A stretch of 64,000 nt of DNA, taken from Botryotinia globosa (Eukaryota > Ascomycota > Leotiomycetes > Helotiales > Sclerotiniaceae). The position numbers and the translations under genes were made by a program. The notes beneath the pieces are model-generated. The model was given only the letters and a program-made list of their open reading frames with translations, did not search any database and was not told where the DNA came from. This document shows, piece by piece, positions 1 to 14,900 of this stretch. Positions within the stretch are counted from its first letter, which is position 1; the number at the start of each line of letters is the position of its first letter. The stretch covers positions 2,232,001 through 2,296,000 of the forward strand of contig RCSZ01000003.1 of the NCBI GenBank assembly GCA_014898425.1. The letters run 5' to 3'.

Positions 1-2210
1 AAAAATAATAATATTATTAATAAAAATATCAAAAAGAATAATATTATTAAACCCTTAAAAACTAAATAGATTTATAAAATTAAATATTTATTTAATGATT
101 TTATTGAATTTAAAGCTAGATTCGTTGTTAAAGGATTTGAAAAATTATATAAAATAAATTATTTAAATATATTTGTTAATGTAATAAAGCAAATAACTTG
201 AAAATTAATATTTGTATTAGCAATATCAAGATTTTAATTTATATATAAAATTGATATAATATTAGTCTTTGTATAGGGTGATATTGATGCAAATTTATAT
301 ATTAAATTCTCTGAAATTATAAATTATAATAAAAATAATATATTAAAATTAAATAAAGTATTATATGGATTAAAGCAATCTATTAGAATCTGATATAATA
401 TATTAAAAAATATATTATATAAATTAAATTTTAATTTATTAATATCAAACAAATATATTTTTATTAATAAAACATTAGAATTAATATTAAATATATATGT
501 AGATAATATTGTAATAATAGGATCTAATGAAAATCTAATTAAAAATTTCATTCAAAATATTAAAAAATATCTTGATTTGAAGGATTTAGGCTCTATAAAA
601 GACTATTTAGACATTCAAGTTAAAATTAATAATAACTCTCTTGAATTAATTTAAGAAGATTATATTAATAAATATCTAATTGATTTAAAAATAGAAAATT
701 ACAATATTATTTCTATTCTAATAAATTCTAAAAATAAATTCGAAAAGAATCCTAAAATAATTAATATTTTTGATATAAAATATGCTCAAAAATTAATAGG
801 AAAAGCTTTTTATATAACTTTAGGAATTAAATAGAATATATACTTTTTTATATTAAAATTAGTCAGATTCGTTTCAAACTCTAATTCAGATTATATAATA
901 AAAGCTAAACGAATTTTTAAATATTTAAAAGAATCAAAAAATTTAGGAATTCGATATATAAAGAATATTAATGATAATATTAATATTAAAGATTATAATA
1001 TTAATAATTATATTAAAGGATATTCAGATACAGATTTTGCAGAGAATATTAATTCAACTAAATCAATTAATAGCTATATATTTATATATACTAATGGACC
1101 TATTAGTTGGAGAACTAAATTTCAATCTGTAGTAGCCCAAAATACAGTTGAAGCTAAATTAATAGCTATTAATTTAGCCACAAAAGAAGCAATTTATATT
1201 CAAAAAATATTAAAAGAATTAAATAAATATAAACAGAATAAATTCGCTTTATATACAGATAATAAAACAGCAATATGTATTTCAGAAAACCCTGTTTTTT
1301 ATGAAAGAAGCAAATATATTGCTACAAAATATTATTTAATAAGAGAATTAATAAATAAAGGATTAATCGACTTAATCTGGATCCCTACAAACGAACAATT
1401 AGCTGATAGCCTAACTAAACTATTAGTAAAAGTTAAATTATTAAAATGGATCGAATCAATTCAAAAATAATAAAATAATAAATAATAAAAATTATTATTA
1501 TTATTATTATTATTAAAAGATTTAAACTATGTATTTATTAAGGGCGAGTGTTGTTTTTAATAAATATTAATTAAATCACTTAATATTATTATAATATTAA
1601 GGGAACTAATTATAATAATAAAATTCTATCATTATAATAAAATAATAAAAATTCAATAATATAAGAAAAATTTCTTATATTCTTTATTCTCTTTATATAA
1701 GGAAGAATATTATTATAAAAATAAAATAAAGAACTCTTTATTAAAAAGAAAATCCTTTATTAGTTCTTTATTCAAAATAATAATTCATTATTTTGAAAAA
1801 TTTGAAATATAATGTAGGAGCTAATCTGAATGCAGAATGATAGATGTAATTTTGTACAATATTATTTTTCCTTTTTCTTTATTATAAAAATTGATTACAA
1901 ATCAATAAAGAAAATTGATAAAATTGATTACAAAATCAGAAATTTCAAATACGTTACATACATATTATAGACTTGTGTCATCTACATACAAAAGATAGGA
2001 AAAAGTATAAATAAGTGGTTTGGATCTTTATATTCAGATCTTTTTCTAATACCCACTTTTATATATACACATGAATATATAATACAATACAATACAATTC
2101 AATAATAAATTCTATCTATTCTACTAGTCTAAGCTTCCAATATAGTATTATTTTAATACTATTCCCAATTCGGCTTAGCTTATCCCACGCTAAGCGAGTG
2201 ACCAACGACA
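1..2210 (+). mobile_element. Ty1/Copia retrotransposon, 3' part (RT, RNase H, 3' LTR), RIP-mutated
   Basis: The 3' half of a Copia polyprotein reads on the plus strand and enters from outside the window. The RT signature LYGLKQS lies near 360-380. The catalytic YVDD box reads YVDN at 496-507. RNase H follows at about 1018-1440, with TDFAENINSTKS, WRTKFQSVVAQNTVEA and an integrase-like tail motif NEQLADSLTKLL. Several in-frame stops (for example TAA after NSLELI near 651) and the D-to-N change fit C-to-T / G-to-A RIP. The frame ends near 1468 and is followed by a purine tract (aagggcgag) and a putative LTR. Family assignment is firm; the element is not functional. Confidence 0.9.
1549..2210 (+). 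repeat. putative 3' LTR of the first Copia element
   Basis: The segment begins TGTTG directly after a purine-rich tract and can be closed at CCAACGACA, giving TG...CA ends and a length of about 660 bp. It contains strong short hairpins, such as the arms around 2139-2160 and a GCTTAGC...GCTAAGC pair near 2174-2197. The 5' LTR is outside the window, so the right boundary is inferred from the terminal dinucleotide only. Confidence 0.5.
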
Positions 2211-5200
2211 CTATCTTTATTAATGCTATTCAAGGTTTGATTTTTTGATTGGATAGTTAATATATTAATATTATATTTATTATTTTATAATAATAAATTA
2301 AACATTATAATATAAATTCAAAAAAATTCAATTGATTTGAAATTCTTTTTTTTTTTTAATAAATAATATGTAACTTTCTTGTTTAATTGTATTGTATTTT
2401 ATAGTTGATATTAATTGTATAAACAATTTTGGGTCAATTATATTATAATCTTTATATTAATTATTTTATAAGAATTTATATCCTTTGTATTATAATTCAT
2501 TAATATTTCTTGTATATAGTCTTTATAAATAAATGAACTATTTATAATTATTAAATTGTTTTATATAAATTTCTATAATTTATTAATAAAACTTATATAT
2601 AGGGTTGTTTTATCTAATCAGATTTTAATAAATACTAAAACTTCTTATTATAAATCTTTATAATATAATTTAAAACCTATAGTTTTTAGGATTTTGTTTA
2701 TTTGTTTTACTAGTTTTTTTTTTTTGTATATATAAATCTATTTGCAAATATCCACAAATTATATTTATATTATTACTAATTTTCTCTAGTTTATTTGATT
2801 TTGGATTAGATCTATATATAATATTCCATTAATAAAAGATTTGTTATAAAAAATCTTATTCTATTTTTTCACTATATTATTATATTAATTAATATAAATT
2901 ATTAATTTTATTATAAAAGTATTTGATATTGTTTTCAATTAATTCTTTTATAGATTTTAATATAAATCATTCAAATTTGTTATTCAAATATTAATAATTT
3001 AAATTATTTCTTTTTATAATTATATTTTGGTTTTTTAATATAATATTATTTATTTTCTAATTTTCTATAATATTATAAATATGATTATTATTGATTTTAC
3101 AAAATAATTTTAAATTGTTTCTAAATTTTGTTTCAATATTATTTTTGTTTAATAATTGCTTTTATTGTTATTCGATTTAAATAATTCTTATAAATCCTTT
3201 TGATTTGTTAGAAATCAACAAAATAAATCCTTAATATTTGATATATTTCTTATATATTTTATAAATTATCACTTAATTATATTCTAAAAACACTTTTATT
3301 ATTATATTTTGATTTTTCTGATTTTTTTAATTAAATTCTTTATATCCAGATTTGAATAAACTAAAGGCTATTATCAATATCTATACTTACCTATAATTAT
3401 TCAATTAAAGGTTTAATTGAAATCAAACCTATATTTTTCTATATATTTTGATGATTATTTACTTTATTTTTTTTTCAATATTTCTTGTTTTCTTTTTCGA
3501 AATTTATAATAAATAAATATTCGATTTCTTTTTTCTATATTTCAATTTGGATTCAAAATGTATATAATAGGATTGATTTTATTTTTGTTTTCAAAATGAT
3601 ATCAAGTTTATTCGGATTAATTATATTTGTTATTCTATTTTTATATTGATTTCTACTTTTAAATAAATAATAATAATAGTTTAAATTATAATAAAAAAAC
3701 TATTTAATAATTTATTTTTTTATTTATAATCTGTTATATTATAATATTAATCAGGAAACATAATTTTTTGATAAAACTTCAAATTTGTAAATTGATAATA
3801 ACAATCAAGAGTTTATTTTTCTATCTAATTATATTAGAAAAAAAACTATAGTTTTTTATTTTATTTTATTTGAAAATAAGATTTACTCTACATATTCTTA
3901 TTTATATTATAAACTTTACCCTAATATCTACTAACTATTTTATATCCTTTATTTTAAAATATATAATTAATATTCACTTTCGATTTAAACAAATTTGAAA
4001 TTTTTTTTTTTTTTTTTTTTTTTTAATAAATAATTACATTATCAAATCTGAATTATAACTATTAATTAATAAATAATTATAATCTAATATTCATAATATA
4101 TTTTGTAAAACAGAGATTAATTATAATTCTTTCAAATCCTATCAGATTTTCTTTCTTTAAAAAAATAAAAATAAAATCGATATAATTATTCTTTTATAAT
4201 TCCATCTAAAACAAAAGATTTTTTTTTATAAAATTCTATAATTTCTTTTTTAGAATTCTTTAAATCTTTTAATAATTATTAACTATTTTTATTCTAGAAA
4301 TAATTTTTCCAATATATTTGATATTCTAATTTTCTCTAATATTTATATATTCTTGAATTCAGAATTCTTTTTATTTTCTATTTCAATATCTTATCTCTAT
4401 AAACCTTATTTATAATTATTTCTGTTATAAATAGTTTCAATATATCTTCAGATCTATCCACTCTTTTTATCATTTTATATAATATCAATAAACTTATATA
4501 GAAAACATTATAATATTTATAAAATATTGAAAGCTTAATTCAATAGTTTTATAAATCAATACTTTTAAGTACTTTAAAAGATTCTAATTTTTTGAGTTCT
4601 AGCTTTTTATATTTTTGATTTATTATTAGATTTTTATAGGATAATCATATTTGATCTTTAGTATTAAATAATAGTAAGTAATACTTTATATTATAATATT
4701 TTATTTATATATTTTGTATATATATTAAATCTTTTATCAATTATTAATGTAATTCTTTCAATTTCTCTACTAATTATTTTATATCTCCTAGCTTTTTATT
4801 TATAATTATAATAATCTGAAATAATAGAATATTTTTTCTATTTGCTTTAAAAAGCAATAACTTAATATCTAAAACAGAAATCGAATTATATATATATTTT
4901 ATTAAATATAATAAATTTACCTAATTGTTTTGTTTATAATTGATATATATTTTAAAATATACTTTTATAATCTGATTTAATCTTTCAATTGAATTATTTA
5001 TTTATAGATAAAATACTATAAATAACTTTCGAATTGTATTTAAATATTTTGTAAATATCGCTCAGAATATATTTATAAACAAATCTGTTTTATCCATAAT
5101 AATAGAATTTGATATTTTATATTTTACAAATATTTCTTTTAAAAAAAAATAAGCAAATTAAATTGATATTATATTCTTTCTATATAATAGAAATTTTACT

Positions 5201-8200
5201 TCCTTTATTATTTTATAAATTATATTTAATATAATATTATAAATAAGGTATAATTATATATTTCCTTTTTTTTTTTTTGAAATCTACTTTGAATTTTGAT
5301 ATTAATAAATTTATAATCAAATCTAATACTATACCTCCCCATGATTTATTTGAGATAAATATTGAAACTAATTTTTCTATAATTATTATATATAATAGTT
5401 TATTATATTAACAAATTAGATACAAGTATATATAATCTTTAATATCCATATTTATTTTTTATTAATATAATATTCTTTTTATTATTCTAATTATTCTATT
5501 TTTGCCGAAATATTTTATTGTTAGGAAATTATAGAATTCCTTTATTAAATCTTTTTGTAATATTTTATTTATTAGAATAAATAATCTTATTTTATTGTAA
5601 TATCACAATCCCTTTTTTAAATTGAATTGAATTTCTATTAAATCGGGGTATGATTACTAATAATATTGAATTGAATCAATGAGATCTAATTATTACTCTG
5701 AACTTTTTTGGATATTGTTTAAACTTTCCTTTAATATTTTTTTAATTTAAAATATAATAAGAAATTCGATTCTTTTTATATTAATATAATTTTTATTCAT
5801 TTTTTACAATTCTTTAAATATATATAATATATCTTCCTCAATTTCCCTTTTTATAGTATTTTCAATTAAATGTAATATATCAGATTGGCTATTTAATAAT
5901 AATAATGAATTTATAATTTATTCTTATAATTTCAAAAAAGGTATTAATTCTATTATCTTATATTAATAATCTGCTTTTTTTGAAGGGCTATCAATAAGAT
6001 TTCTTTTCCCCAATCTATATATAATAATATAATCGATTGTTGATAATATCATTGTCTATTTAACTTATCTTTTTATAAGGATTTTAAAGATTATAAAATA
6101 CTTTAAATTATTATAATCGAAAATAATAATTATTTGATATTAAACTTTTTTTAGAAAATAATATCAATATTTAATAAATTCTATTATTATAAATAATTTT
6201 TAATCAAATATTATATAATTCATTTCCACCAATATTAACTTTCGAAAATAAAATACAATTAGATGTTTATATATATCCTTTTAGATTTATAATAATATTC
6301 TGTATAATATTTTAATAAATATATTCGTTTCCAAAAAATAGGTTAGTATTATAATAAAATAATATAATAATAAAACCTTAATGAAAGTAATTTTAAATAT
6401 AATAAAAACTTTTTTATAATTTTTGATTTATTCGAACTTTTTCCTTTTTTTTGTATTATTTATTATTGATAATACAATATTATTATAACTGAATATAAAT
6501 TATCTATAGAAATTATAAAACTCTAGGAATAATAATATTTTTTGTATTGACTTTGATATTAGCTATTTTGTAATTGAATCAATCTTAGCTTAATCTATAG
6601 CGATTTTTTTATTTAAAACAATATAGTTTAGAAATTCCATTTTTTTTATATTGAATTAATATTTTTTGAGTTGATAGAATAATCTTTATTTTAATAGTTT
6701 CTTTAAAATTTGTTTCACATAAGATTTATAATCTTCTTCATTTTTTGAATAAATTAAAATATTATTCAAATATATAATAATCGATTTATTAACAAATTCT
6801 TATAGATATTAATTAATATATATTTGAAAAATAATTGGAGTATTATATAAATTAAATAATAATATTAAATATTCGAATAATTCGAAATATATATAAAAGA
6901 TTGTTTTTTATTTATTATTTGAATCAATTTTTATTAAATTATAAATCCTATATAAGTTAAATTTTATAAATATCTTTATTTTTTTAAAGCAATTCAATAT
7001 TTTCGAAATAAATGGAATAGAATATCGATTTAATATTATGCTATTATTTATATCTCTAAAATCTATATATAGATATAATTCCTTAATATCTTTTTTATAT
7101 ATAAACAAAAGTAGTATTTTTGCTTTTGATTTTGATAATTTTATAAATTTTAATGTAAGTATTTTTGTAATGTATTTCCTAAGTATTTTAAATTTATATT
7201 TGAATAGATTATATAGTAATCCAAATTTTGATTAAAAATCTTTTCAAAAAACAATTTTATAATCAATTCTGGATTTATAGGATAATAATTTTTCTGTTTC
7301 TTTTTTATTGAATAATAAAGAATATTTCGAATATATATTTGGAATTTTTCTAAATACTTTTTAAATAATTGTATAATCTATCTTATTATTATCTATAAAT
7401 ACTAGGAATAATAATATTATTGTGATTATATTCTCTTTTGATATAGTTTTTATTTTCTCAGCTACATTATATATAAAATTTAAGAAATCAAATATATCTA
7501 ATATAATCTATGATTCTGTAATATTATTATTGGATATTTTATTTAACCTTCAATTTATTTTCAGATTGTATTATTGAAATTATAGAAATCCGAATATAAT
7601 ATTGTTTGTTTTTAATAGTATAATTCTAAATTTTGATAATATATTATCTTTAATTAATAAATATTTGAAATTAATTTCCTTATAAATTAAAATAGATATT
7701 AATTCTAAAATGTTTTTATTTATATTTCTAATTAATAAACAATATATATTTAACTTTTTATATTGGATTTGTTTTATTATTTTTTAAAAAATGAAATTTG
7801 TTATTGTAGTAGAATCAATAATTGTTATAAATAATATTTTATTTTTATTTTTATTTAGATAAGTAATAATTATTGTTTGAAAAAGATTTTCTATATTCAA
7901 TAATTGAAGGAAATCTATAGTATCCTTGTAATTATAATATTGATATGGTTGATTTTTTATTTTTGTTAATAATTCTATATTATATAATCCTAATACTATT
8001 AATTACTATGATTTTCTTTTTTATATTAGAGCTAGTATTAATGATGTTTTTTTAATTCGATTTGAATATATTGATTATATAATATCAAATATTTAGTATT
8101 AGATTAATGTTTCTTATATTAGATTTGATAATTAATAATTATATAAGTTTTTATCCTTTTTTATAATAACAATCAAAAATCTTTCTAGATTTTTCCTTAG

Positions 8201-10015
8201 TTTAATATAGCTTTTTCTAAAATGGTTATTTCTCTTTTATCTTAATATTTTTATTATTAAGAAGGATTATTGTTTTCCAACTATTTATTTTCTTTTCTAT
8301 TAATTGATTAATTCTTATAATTATTAATTTAATAATTTATTTCTTTATATTTAAAATATATTTTATTTTCTTTATATTTCTTTCTTTATTTTATTAAGAT
8401 TTCGGGGAATCTTATCTTTTTTCTTTTTTTTTTATATAAATTATTGTTAGATTTAATTAAATTAGAAATATTATATTATATATTCTCATTTGATTTTCTT
8501 TTTTTTTTCAAATCTTATTTATTTATTATTAATTAAAAATAATCATTCTTATATATATAGAAAATTCTTTATATTTTATATTATTGTTTTTAATTTTTCA
8601 AATATTATAGGTAATATTTTATTATAATTTGTATAAATATATAAAAAAATAGATTTAATTAATTTTATAAAGTAATATATAATTATTGCTTGATTCTTAT
8701 ATATCTACAAAATATTTTAAAGAATTAATTTGAAATAATTATTGAAATCTTGTATTATTTGTTTTTCGAATATAATAACTTTTGTTATCCAAAGGTTAGT
8801 TTTTAGATTTATATTAATAAAACTATATTGATTGAATAATTAATTCTTTAAAAAATTTCAATTCTTGAATTTTATAATGATTAAAAAATCATTATATAGT
8901 TATATTAATATAATTTATTTTTTAATATTTTCACTAATATAATTTCTTATTAGTATTATTTGTTATATAATATTGGAAATACTTTTTAATATAAAATAGT
9001 TTTTTAATTTTATAATCTATAGTTTAATATCAATCTTTTTTTTTTAAAGAATAAAAATACTTTGATTCTAAATTTGTTTTGGAAAGATTCTATAAATAGT
9101 ATAAATAGAATATTAATATTAATAATAATTAATATATTTCAGATACTTGGTAATAATAATTTGTTTGATTTAATATTTGTAAAGATTTTTTTATTTATAA
9201 AGAATTATAGATTATTAGATCTTATTATATTATTAATCAAAATATTATATATGGATATTATTAATTAATATTCCATTGTTATCATTTTTGCTTTTCTTTT
9301 TTTATCTTTCTCAGTTTATACCTCCAATTATCTCTTTTGCTGAATTATAATCTTCTATAATTCTTTTAATATATTTGAATAAAATAAGGAATCCCTTTAT
9401 CTTATAGCAGCTTGATTGTTTATATTTTCTTATAAATTAATTTAATAATAATGATTAATAGTAATTGATAAATGAGAATATATTAAAATAAAAATTTTAG
9501 ATTCACTTATTTCGAATAATATAGAACTTTTAATTTGATTCTTTTTTTTAGAGTTTATATTAATTCTTTTTTTGGATTGAATTTGAAGATTTGGGTAATT
9601 CATTTTTTAAAAGTTTATATTAGTTATTTCCTTAGATCAAATTCGAAGATTTGGATAGTTTATTTCTTTTTCGTTTTAATTTATATTTATTTCTAATTGT
9701 TTTTCTTATTTGATGGTTTTTTTTATATACATTTTTTCGATTATTATTTGTTTTGATTAAAAAGTTTTATTTTATTTAAAAAATAATGGATTAAATGATA
9801 CTTTTGATTTTATTAATTTTTATAATTTTATATTTCTAATAATTATTTTTGTTAATTTAATTTATTATATAAAAATCTATAAGTAATCTAGAATTTGTTT
9901 AGGTAGTATTGTAGATTATTGTAATTTTCTTTGAGAATAATTTCAATTTGTTTTGTATATACTTTGTATACAAACAACTTCTATTTAATTCAAGGGTTAA
10001 TTAATAACTCTGTAA
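2211..10015 (-). mobile_element. Ty3/Gypsy retrotransposon, minus strand, heavily RIP-mutated
   Basis: The minus strand from about 7110 to 6600 encodes a recognisable Ty3/Gypsy reverse transcriptase: LYLYIDFRDINN...NRYSIPFISKIL (7075-6985), then the active-site segment YLNNILIYSKNEEDY, where the expected YLDD is YLNN (6761-6772). The downstream LNYIV...AKIDSITK segment continues to about 6570. Both Asp-to-Asn changes are G-to-A transitions. The plus strand is very T-rich across the whole stretch. By position, gag should lie toward 8.5-10 kb and RNase H/integrase toward 3.5-6 kb, but I could not read these domains reliably. Element ends are approximate; no LTR pair was found. Confidence 0.75.
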
Positions 10016-10222
10016 GAACTATAAATTAGAAAGGAGTTGTTTTAATGGTTTAATTATTAATAAAGATCTAAGAGGAAGTTGGAAGCGAGGCTTCCAACTT
10101 ATACTTGAAAGGACTAGCTAAAATGGCTAGTATAGCCGGTCACGTGCAGAGAGGGTCTGTGCGCCCTCACATATACACCTTCGGCTCTCGCGGGCGATAA
10201 GAATATTAAGGAGGTAAACCTT
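10016..10222. other. GC-richer island with hairpins between two elements, unassigned
   Basis: This roughly 200-bp stretch stands out from the surrounding AT-rich DNA. It holds a near-perfect palindrome (TTGGAAGC, 3-nt loop, GCTTCCAA at about 10079-10098), a second stem (CTAGC / GCTAG, about 10113-10130) and a third (GAGGG / CCCTC, about 10151-10168). It is probably LTR remnant, because it sits where Copia copy A lost its own 5' LTR and leader and at the 5' side of the minus-strand Gypsy element. No partner copy was found in the window. Confidence 0.4.
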
Positions 10223-11744
10223 CAATAATAACTTTCAAAATACTTTTATTTATATATATAATTATATTGAAAAACAATATTATTTCAACTATTAAAAATA
10301 TTATTAATAAGAATATATATATAAAAAAGAAAGAGGAAGAATATAAGAAATAATTTAATTTATTAAAAACAATATTAAATAATAAGAAAGCTATTGTTAT
10401 TAATAATAAGGAGTTTATTATATATATTAAATTCAAATATAAATAGTATAATTATAAGGATATTAATAATAATAATTTAGTAGAAATCTTTTATTATAAT
10501 TTCAGAATATTTATAATTATATAATTTCTGAAAATCTATTAGATTTATATATAAAAGTTATATATAATATTATATATTTAAGAAATATATTTATTAAAAA
10601 CAGATATTGAAATATCTATAATTTTATTTAAACAATTTTATAAAATTATTATTAATAAATGAATGAAAATATAAATTCAAAAAACTTTGAAAAATATTAA
10701 TATTAAAAAATCTAAGTTTAAGTTTGGAATTATTTATAAATTTATTAAAAACAATTTCAAATATATGGATAAAAATAATAGAAATGAATACAATAAGAAT
10801 AATAATATAAGAAATCCTAACAATAAAAATAGTAATAGTAATAGAGATAACAAAAATTGTAAATTCTAAAAAAATAAGATATCAATATTATATTTCAATA
10901 TATAATCTTTTATTAATTTATCAATATTCTATATTAATAATAAAAAATATAATAAGAATAATAACAATTTCGATTTCAAGCTTTCAATATTTTATAAAAT
11001 CTTATAATATATAGAAATATTTATGGATATATATTATAAAATACTTCTAATTATATTCAAAAAGAATATATTTCAATTCTTTTATATTAATTATAATTTA
11101 TTATTATTAATATTCAAAAAGTTTTATATTTATATATAAAATAATTTTAAAGGAGATAAATATTATTAAAATATATTATTAAAATAAAACAATATTATTT
11201 TGAAATCGATTAAAAAAAAGTATAAAAATAAATTATTTAATAAATATTTTATAATTATAATTAAATAATTATATATATTATAATATTAATTCGATTTTAT
11301 TATATAATAGATATTCTATTTTTATAATAAACTTATATTTATTTGTAAAAATATAAAGGTATGTAATCTAATTTATTTTAATTCCAAAAAAAAAATATTT
11401 GGTTTAATTAATTAATTATAATAATTTATTAATATATGGGAGAGATTGTATAAAAATAAAGGGAATATGGTATTATTTATTGACAAGAAATTCTATAGTA
11501 ATAATAATTATAATAATAGTTGAAATGGTTTTAGAGATTTTAGAAATAATAATAATTTTAGAAACAATTTGTATAATAAATAATAATATTCAGATTCTTT
11601 TAATCAATATAATCATTATTGGATATATAAGAAAGAAGAGTATTGATTAATAAAATACTATAAAGAAAAACAAGATAAGAATAGATGTGAGTATAGAGAG
11701 AAAATCAAAAACAATAATAATAATATATTTAATAAATATTATAA

Positions 11745-11806
11745 TTAATAAATAATTAATAAATAATTAATAAATAATTAATAAATAATTAATAAATAAT
11801 TAATAA
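11745..11806 (+). repeat. 11-bp AT tandem array in Copia copy A, left part
   Basis: Units of the form aaataattaat repeat about five to six times up to the Gypsy insertion point and resume at 18384-18420. Copy B has only one diverged unit here (near 25980), so the array expanded in copy A. It was later split by the insertion. Confidence 0.75.
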
Positions 11807-11956
11807 TGTCAAGGTACGGGTAAAGACTTATATTATATTATAAGAGTTTTAAGTGCTATAAAAGGTTAAGGCCTTATTATAGGAAGTAGAGTATACTAAG
11901 GGTACGCTAAGGGTTTGTATCTGAGATATAAAGGCAATATAATTGGTATTGTAATA
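11807..11956 (-). repeat. LTR (150 bp) of the nested Gypsy element, heavily RIP-mutated copy
   Basis: It starts TGTCAAGG and aligns end to end, without gaps, with 18234-18383. Its last 24 bases show eleven substitutions relative to the partner, all C-to-T or G-to-A. The 5 bp before it (AATAA) match the 5 bp after the partner. Confidence 0.92.
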
Positions 11957-14900
11957 ATATCTTTTCCTTAGAATTTGCTTGTTCTAAGTAAATTAAAGTA
12001 TAAAGTAATTTTATTATTTTTTAATAAAGTTATAAGGAATTAGTTTAATATTAATTAAATAAAAACCCAAAACTCTTTGAAATAATATTAAAACAATTTA
12101 ATTTCTATTATAGGGTTAAAGCAAATTGTTTTTAAAATAATAATCAATTGATGGATTTTCTTTAATCTGTTTAATCTTTATTTAAGAATTATTATTAGTA
12201 TAGTAATATTTGAGATAACAGGCTTTTTGAATTCAATCTATATAAATAAGTTTAGTTTGTTTGAATGTATTAAATGAAATATAATAATTATTTCCTTTTA
12301 ATCTCGAAGGTTTTCAATTAGTTGTTATAACAATAGGTAATATTTTCATTTGATATAATAGTGGAAACTATGTTTATTGTAACAATCGAGAATCTCCTTG
12401 AATTTTTATTGCTTGGTTTTCTTGTATATTTTATTATTTCTTTTAAAAACTCAATCTTGATTTTTGTATAATTTAATAATATTGATAATATCTTAGTCTA
12501 ATAATTTTGGTAAGTGATGGAGTGGTTGAAGTAGTGAGTTGTAGAATATTAGAAAAATCTTGAAATTAGTTAGAAATTGTAGTAAATAAGTTTATTTATA
12601 AATTTTAAGGATTTTATAAGAATTATTTTATTTATTATTATTCTTTTTTATTGAATAATTAGTTTTTATATTCTTTATATTAATTTATATTTTATTATCT
12701 TTTTTATAAAAAAAAGTATTGGTTTAGGTTCTATTAATATAATCTTTGTATTTTTGAATTGATTAGATTATAAGCATTTTGAATTTAATTAAAATAAAAT
12801 CAAATCTATTTGTAATCTCATTGATTTTAAAGAATTCTTATTTTCTTTAATATAATAGATTCAATAGGATTGATATAAATAATTCAATTTTGAAATATAA
12901 ATAGTAATTATAGTTAGTAAAGAATAAGGATATACTAATAATTTCTAATATAATATTATTCAATACGAACTTTGCAAATAGAAATCAATCAAATTAATTA
13001 TTTTGGTGGAAGTTTATAAAAGTATAAAGGTATTGTTTTACTATAGTATTAATCCTTTCCGTTTAGTTATCAAATTTGGAATAAAACAAAAAAAATCATT
13101 TTAAAGTAATTGATAAGCATTTGGATAAATATTTCCAAAACTCAAAAATGAATTGAAAGCTTTTATTAAATATAATATTATTAGGAGTATTATATAGGTA
13201 ATATATCTTTTTGATAAATCGATTTGTAAGTTTCTTTGTGGATAGTTTTATTATTGATATAAAGTATTATATTTTAATTAAATAGTAAACAATTGTGATA
13301 ATATATTAATATTTCTTTTTATAATATTTATTAATTGGTAATAGTATGATATAATCAATAGAAATATCTAATCAGGGATAGAATGGTATTAGTAAGGGTT
13401 TAAGGAATTCAGGTGTAATAAAACGGGAGGTTTTGATATGAAAATAGAGTTAGTAAGTTTATATAAATATCTTAATCTTTTTAGATATATTAGGTTATTA
13501 ATATATATAAAAAACGAAATCAATAGTTTTGATATAGTCTGAATATTTGATTAATTCGATTGAATATATATAATATATAATTTATATATAAAGTTTGGTA
13601 AAGAGGGGAATAAAGAGGTGGTTATGATAAAAGATTTTATTATTGATTAATTTATAATTTTGTAAGATTATCCAAAAATCCTTTCGAATATTTAATGGCT
13701 AATAGTAAACAAAAGAATTTCAAAATGTTATATATATAGTTGTAATTAGTTTGAATAATCTATATATTTTATTAATGAGATTATTAATTAATTTATTAAT
13801 ATTGGAAATGATTATATCTATTAAAGTTATAATTAGATTTAAATTGCTGCTCATTTGTTGAATAATATTCTTAAATATAATAATATCAAATATTCGTTTT
13901 AAAAGAATTGTTTGTAAGCAATTCTTGATTTGATTATTATTAGGATTGGTATATACTAAGTAATCTTTAACTTTGTAATTCAAAGTATTAGAATGAACAA
14001 TCTTGTAATCGGATCGATATATAATATAGAAATTGAATCTCGATAAGAATTTGGTTTATTTAGTTTGTTGTTAGTTTAGTATTTTTATCAATGTAAAGTA
14101 TTCGAGATTCTTATAATTAGTAATGATTTCGAATAATTTCTAAATATTATATAATTCTAATCTCCATTTTTTTAATGATTTTATAATCGCTAGGAATTTT
14201 TTATTATAGATTTTATAATTGTATTTAATGGTATTATATTTTGACGAGAAGTATATTATTAGATATAAATCTTTCTTGTTATTATATTGCAAAAGGATAT
14301 TATTTATGGTTTAATTGAAAATATTGGTCTTAACTATTATATAATGATAATAATCAAATATAGTAAGGATTGGGGTAGAGAAGAAAGTATTCTTTAATAT
14401 TATAAAAGTGTTTTTTTATTCAAAATCTCAGTTTTATATTTTCTTTTTCTTTAGAAAGCAATTAAAAGACTTTATAATTTTGGAAAAATTACGAATAAAA
14501 TATCAATAAAAATTAATAAATCCGAGGAAATACTAAAGATCTTTGAATTTAATTAATGATTTCTAGTTAAATATAATATCAATTTTCTCCGAGTTTATTT
14601 CTATACCTTTTGAGATAATAATTAAGCCGAAGTATTTGATTCTTTTTGTTTCGAATTTATATTTATCGATATCGATCTATAGTCTAGTATTAATTAGTTA
14701 TTAGATAACCTTGTGGATATATCCTTTATAATCTATAATATTCTTGGAATAAATCAAAATATTATTTAAATATATTATATAAATTCTATTCAAAAGATTG
14801 AAGAAAATATAGTTGATATAATTCTGGAATAAGGCTAATATATTACAAAGTTTAAAAAGTATTATTAGTGATTCAAATAGATTGAAACAAATAATGAAAA

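Noticed and set aside
9062..9268. Hydrophobic small ORFs throughout 1-29 kb
   Set aside because: AT-rich RIP-mutated DNA gives Ile/Asn/Leu/Phe-rich frames by chance; only retrotransposon domains are supported.
10016..10222. Self-cleaving ribozyme or mitochondrial intron fragment
   Set aside because: Hairpins are present, but I found no hammerhead, HDV-like or group I core motifs.
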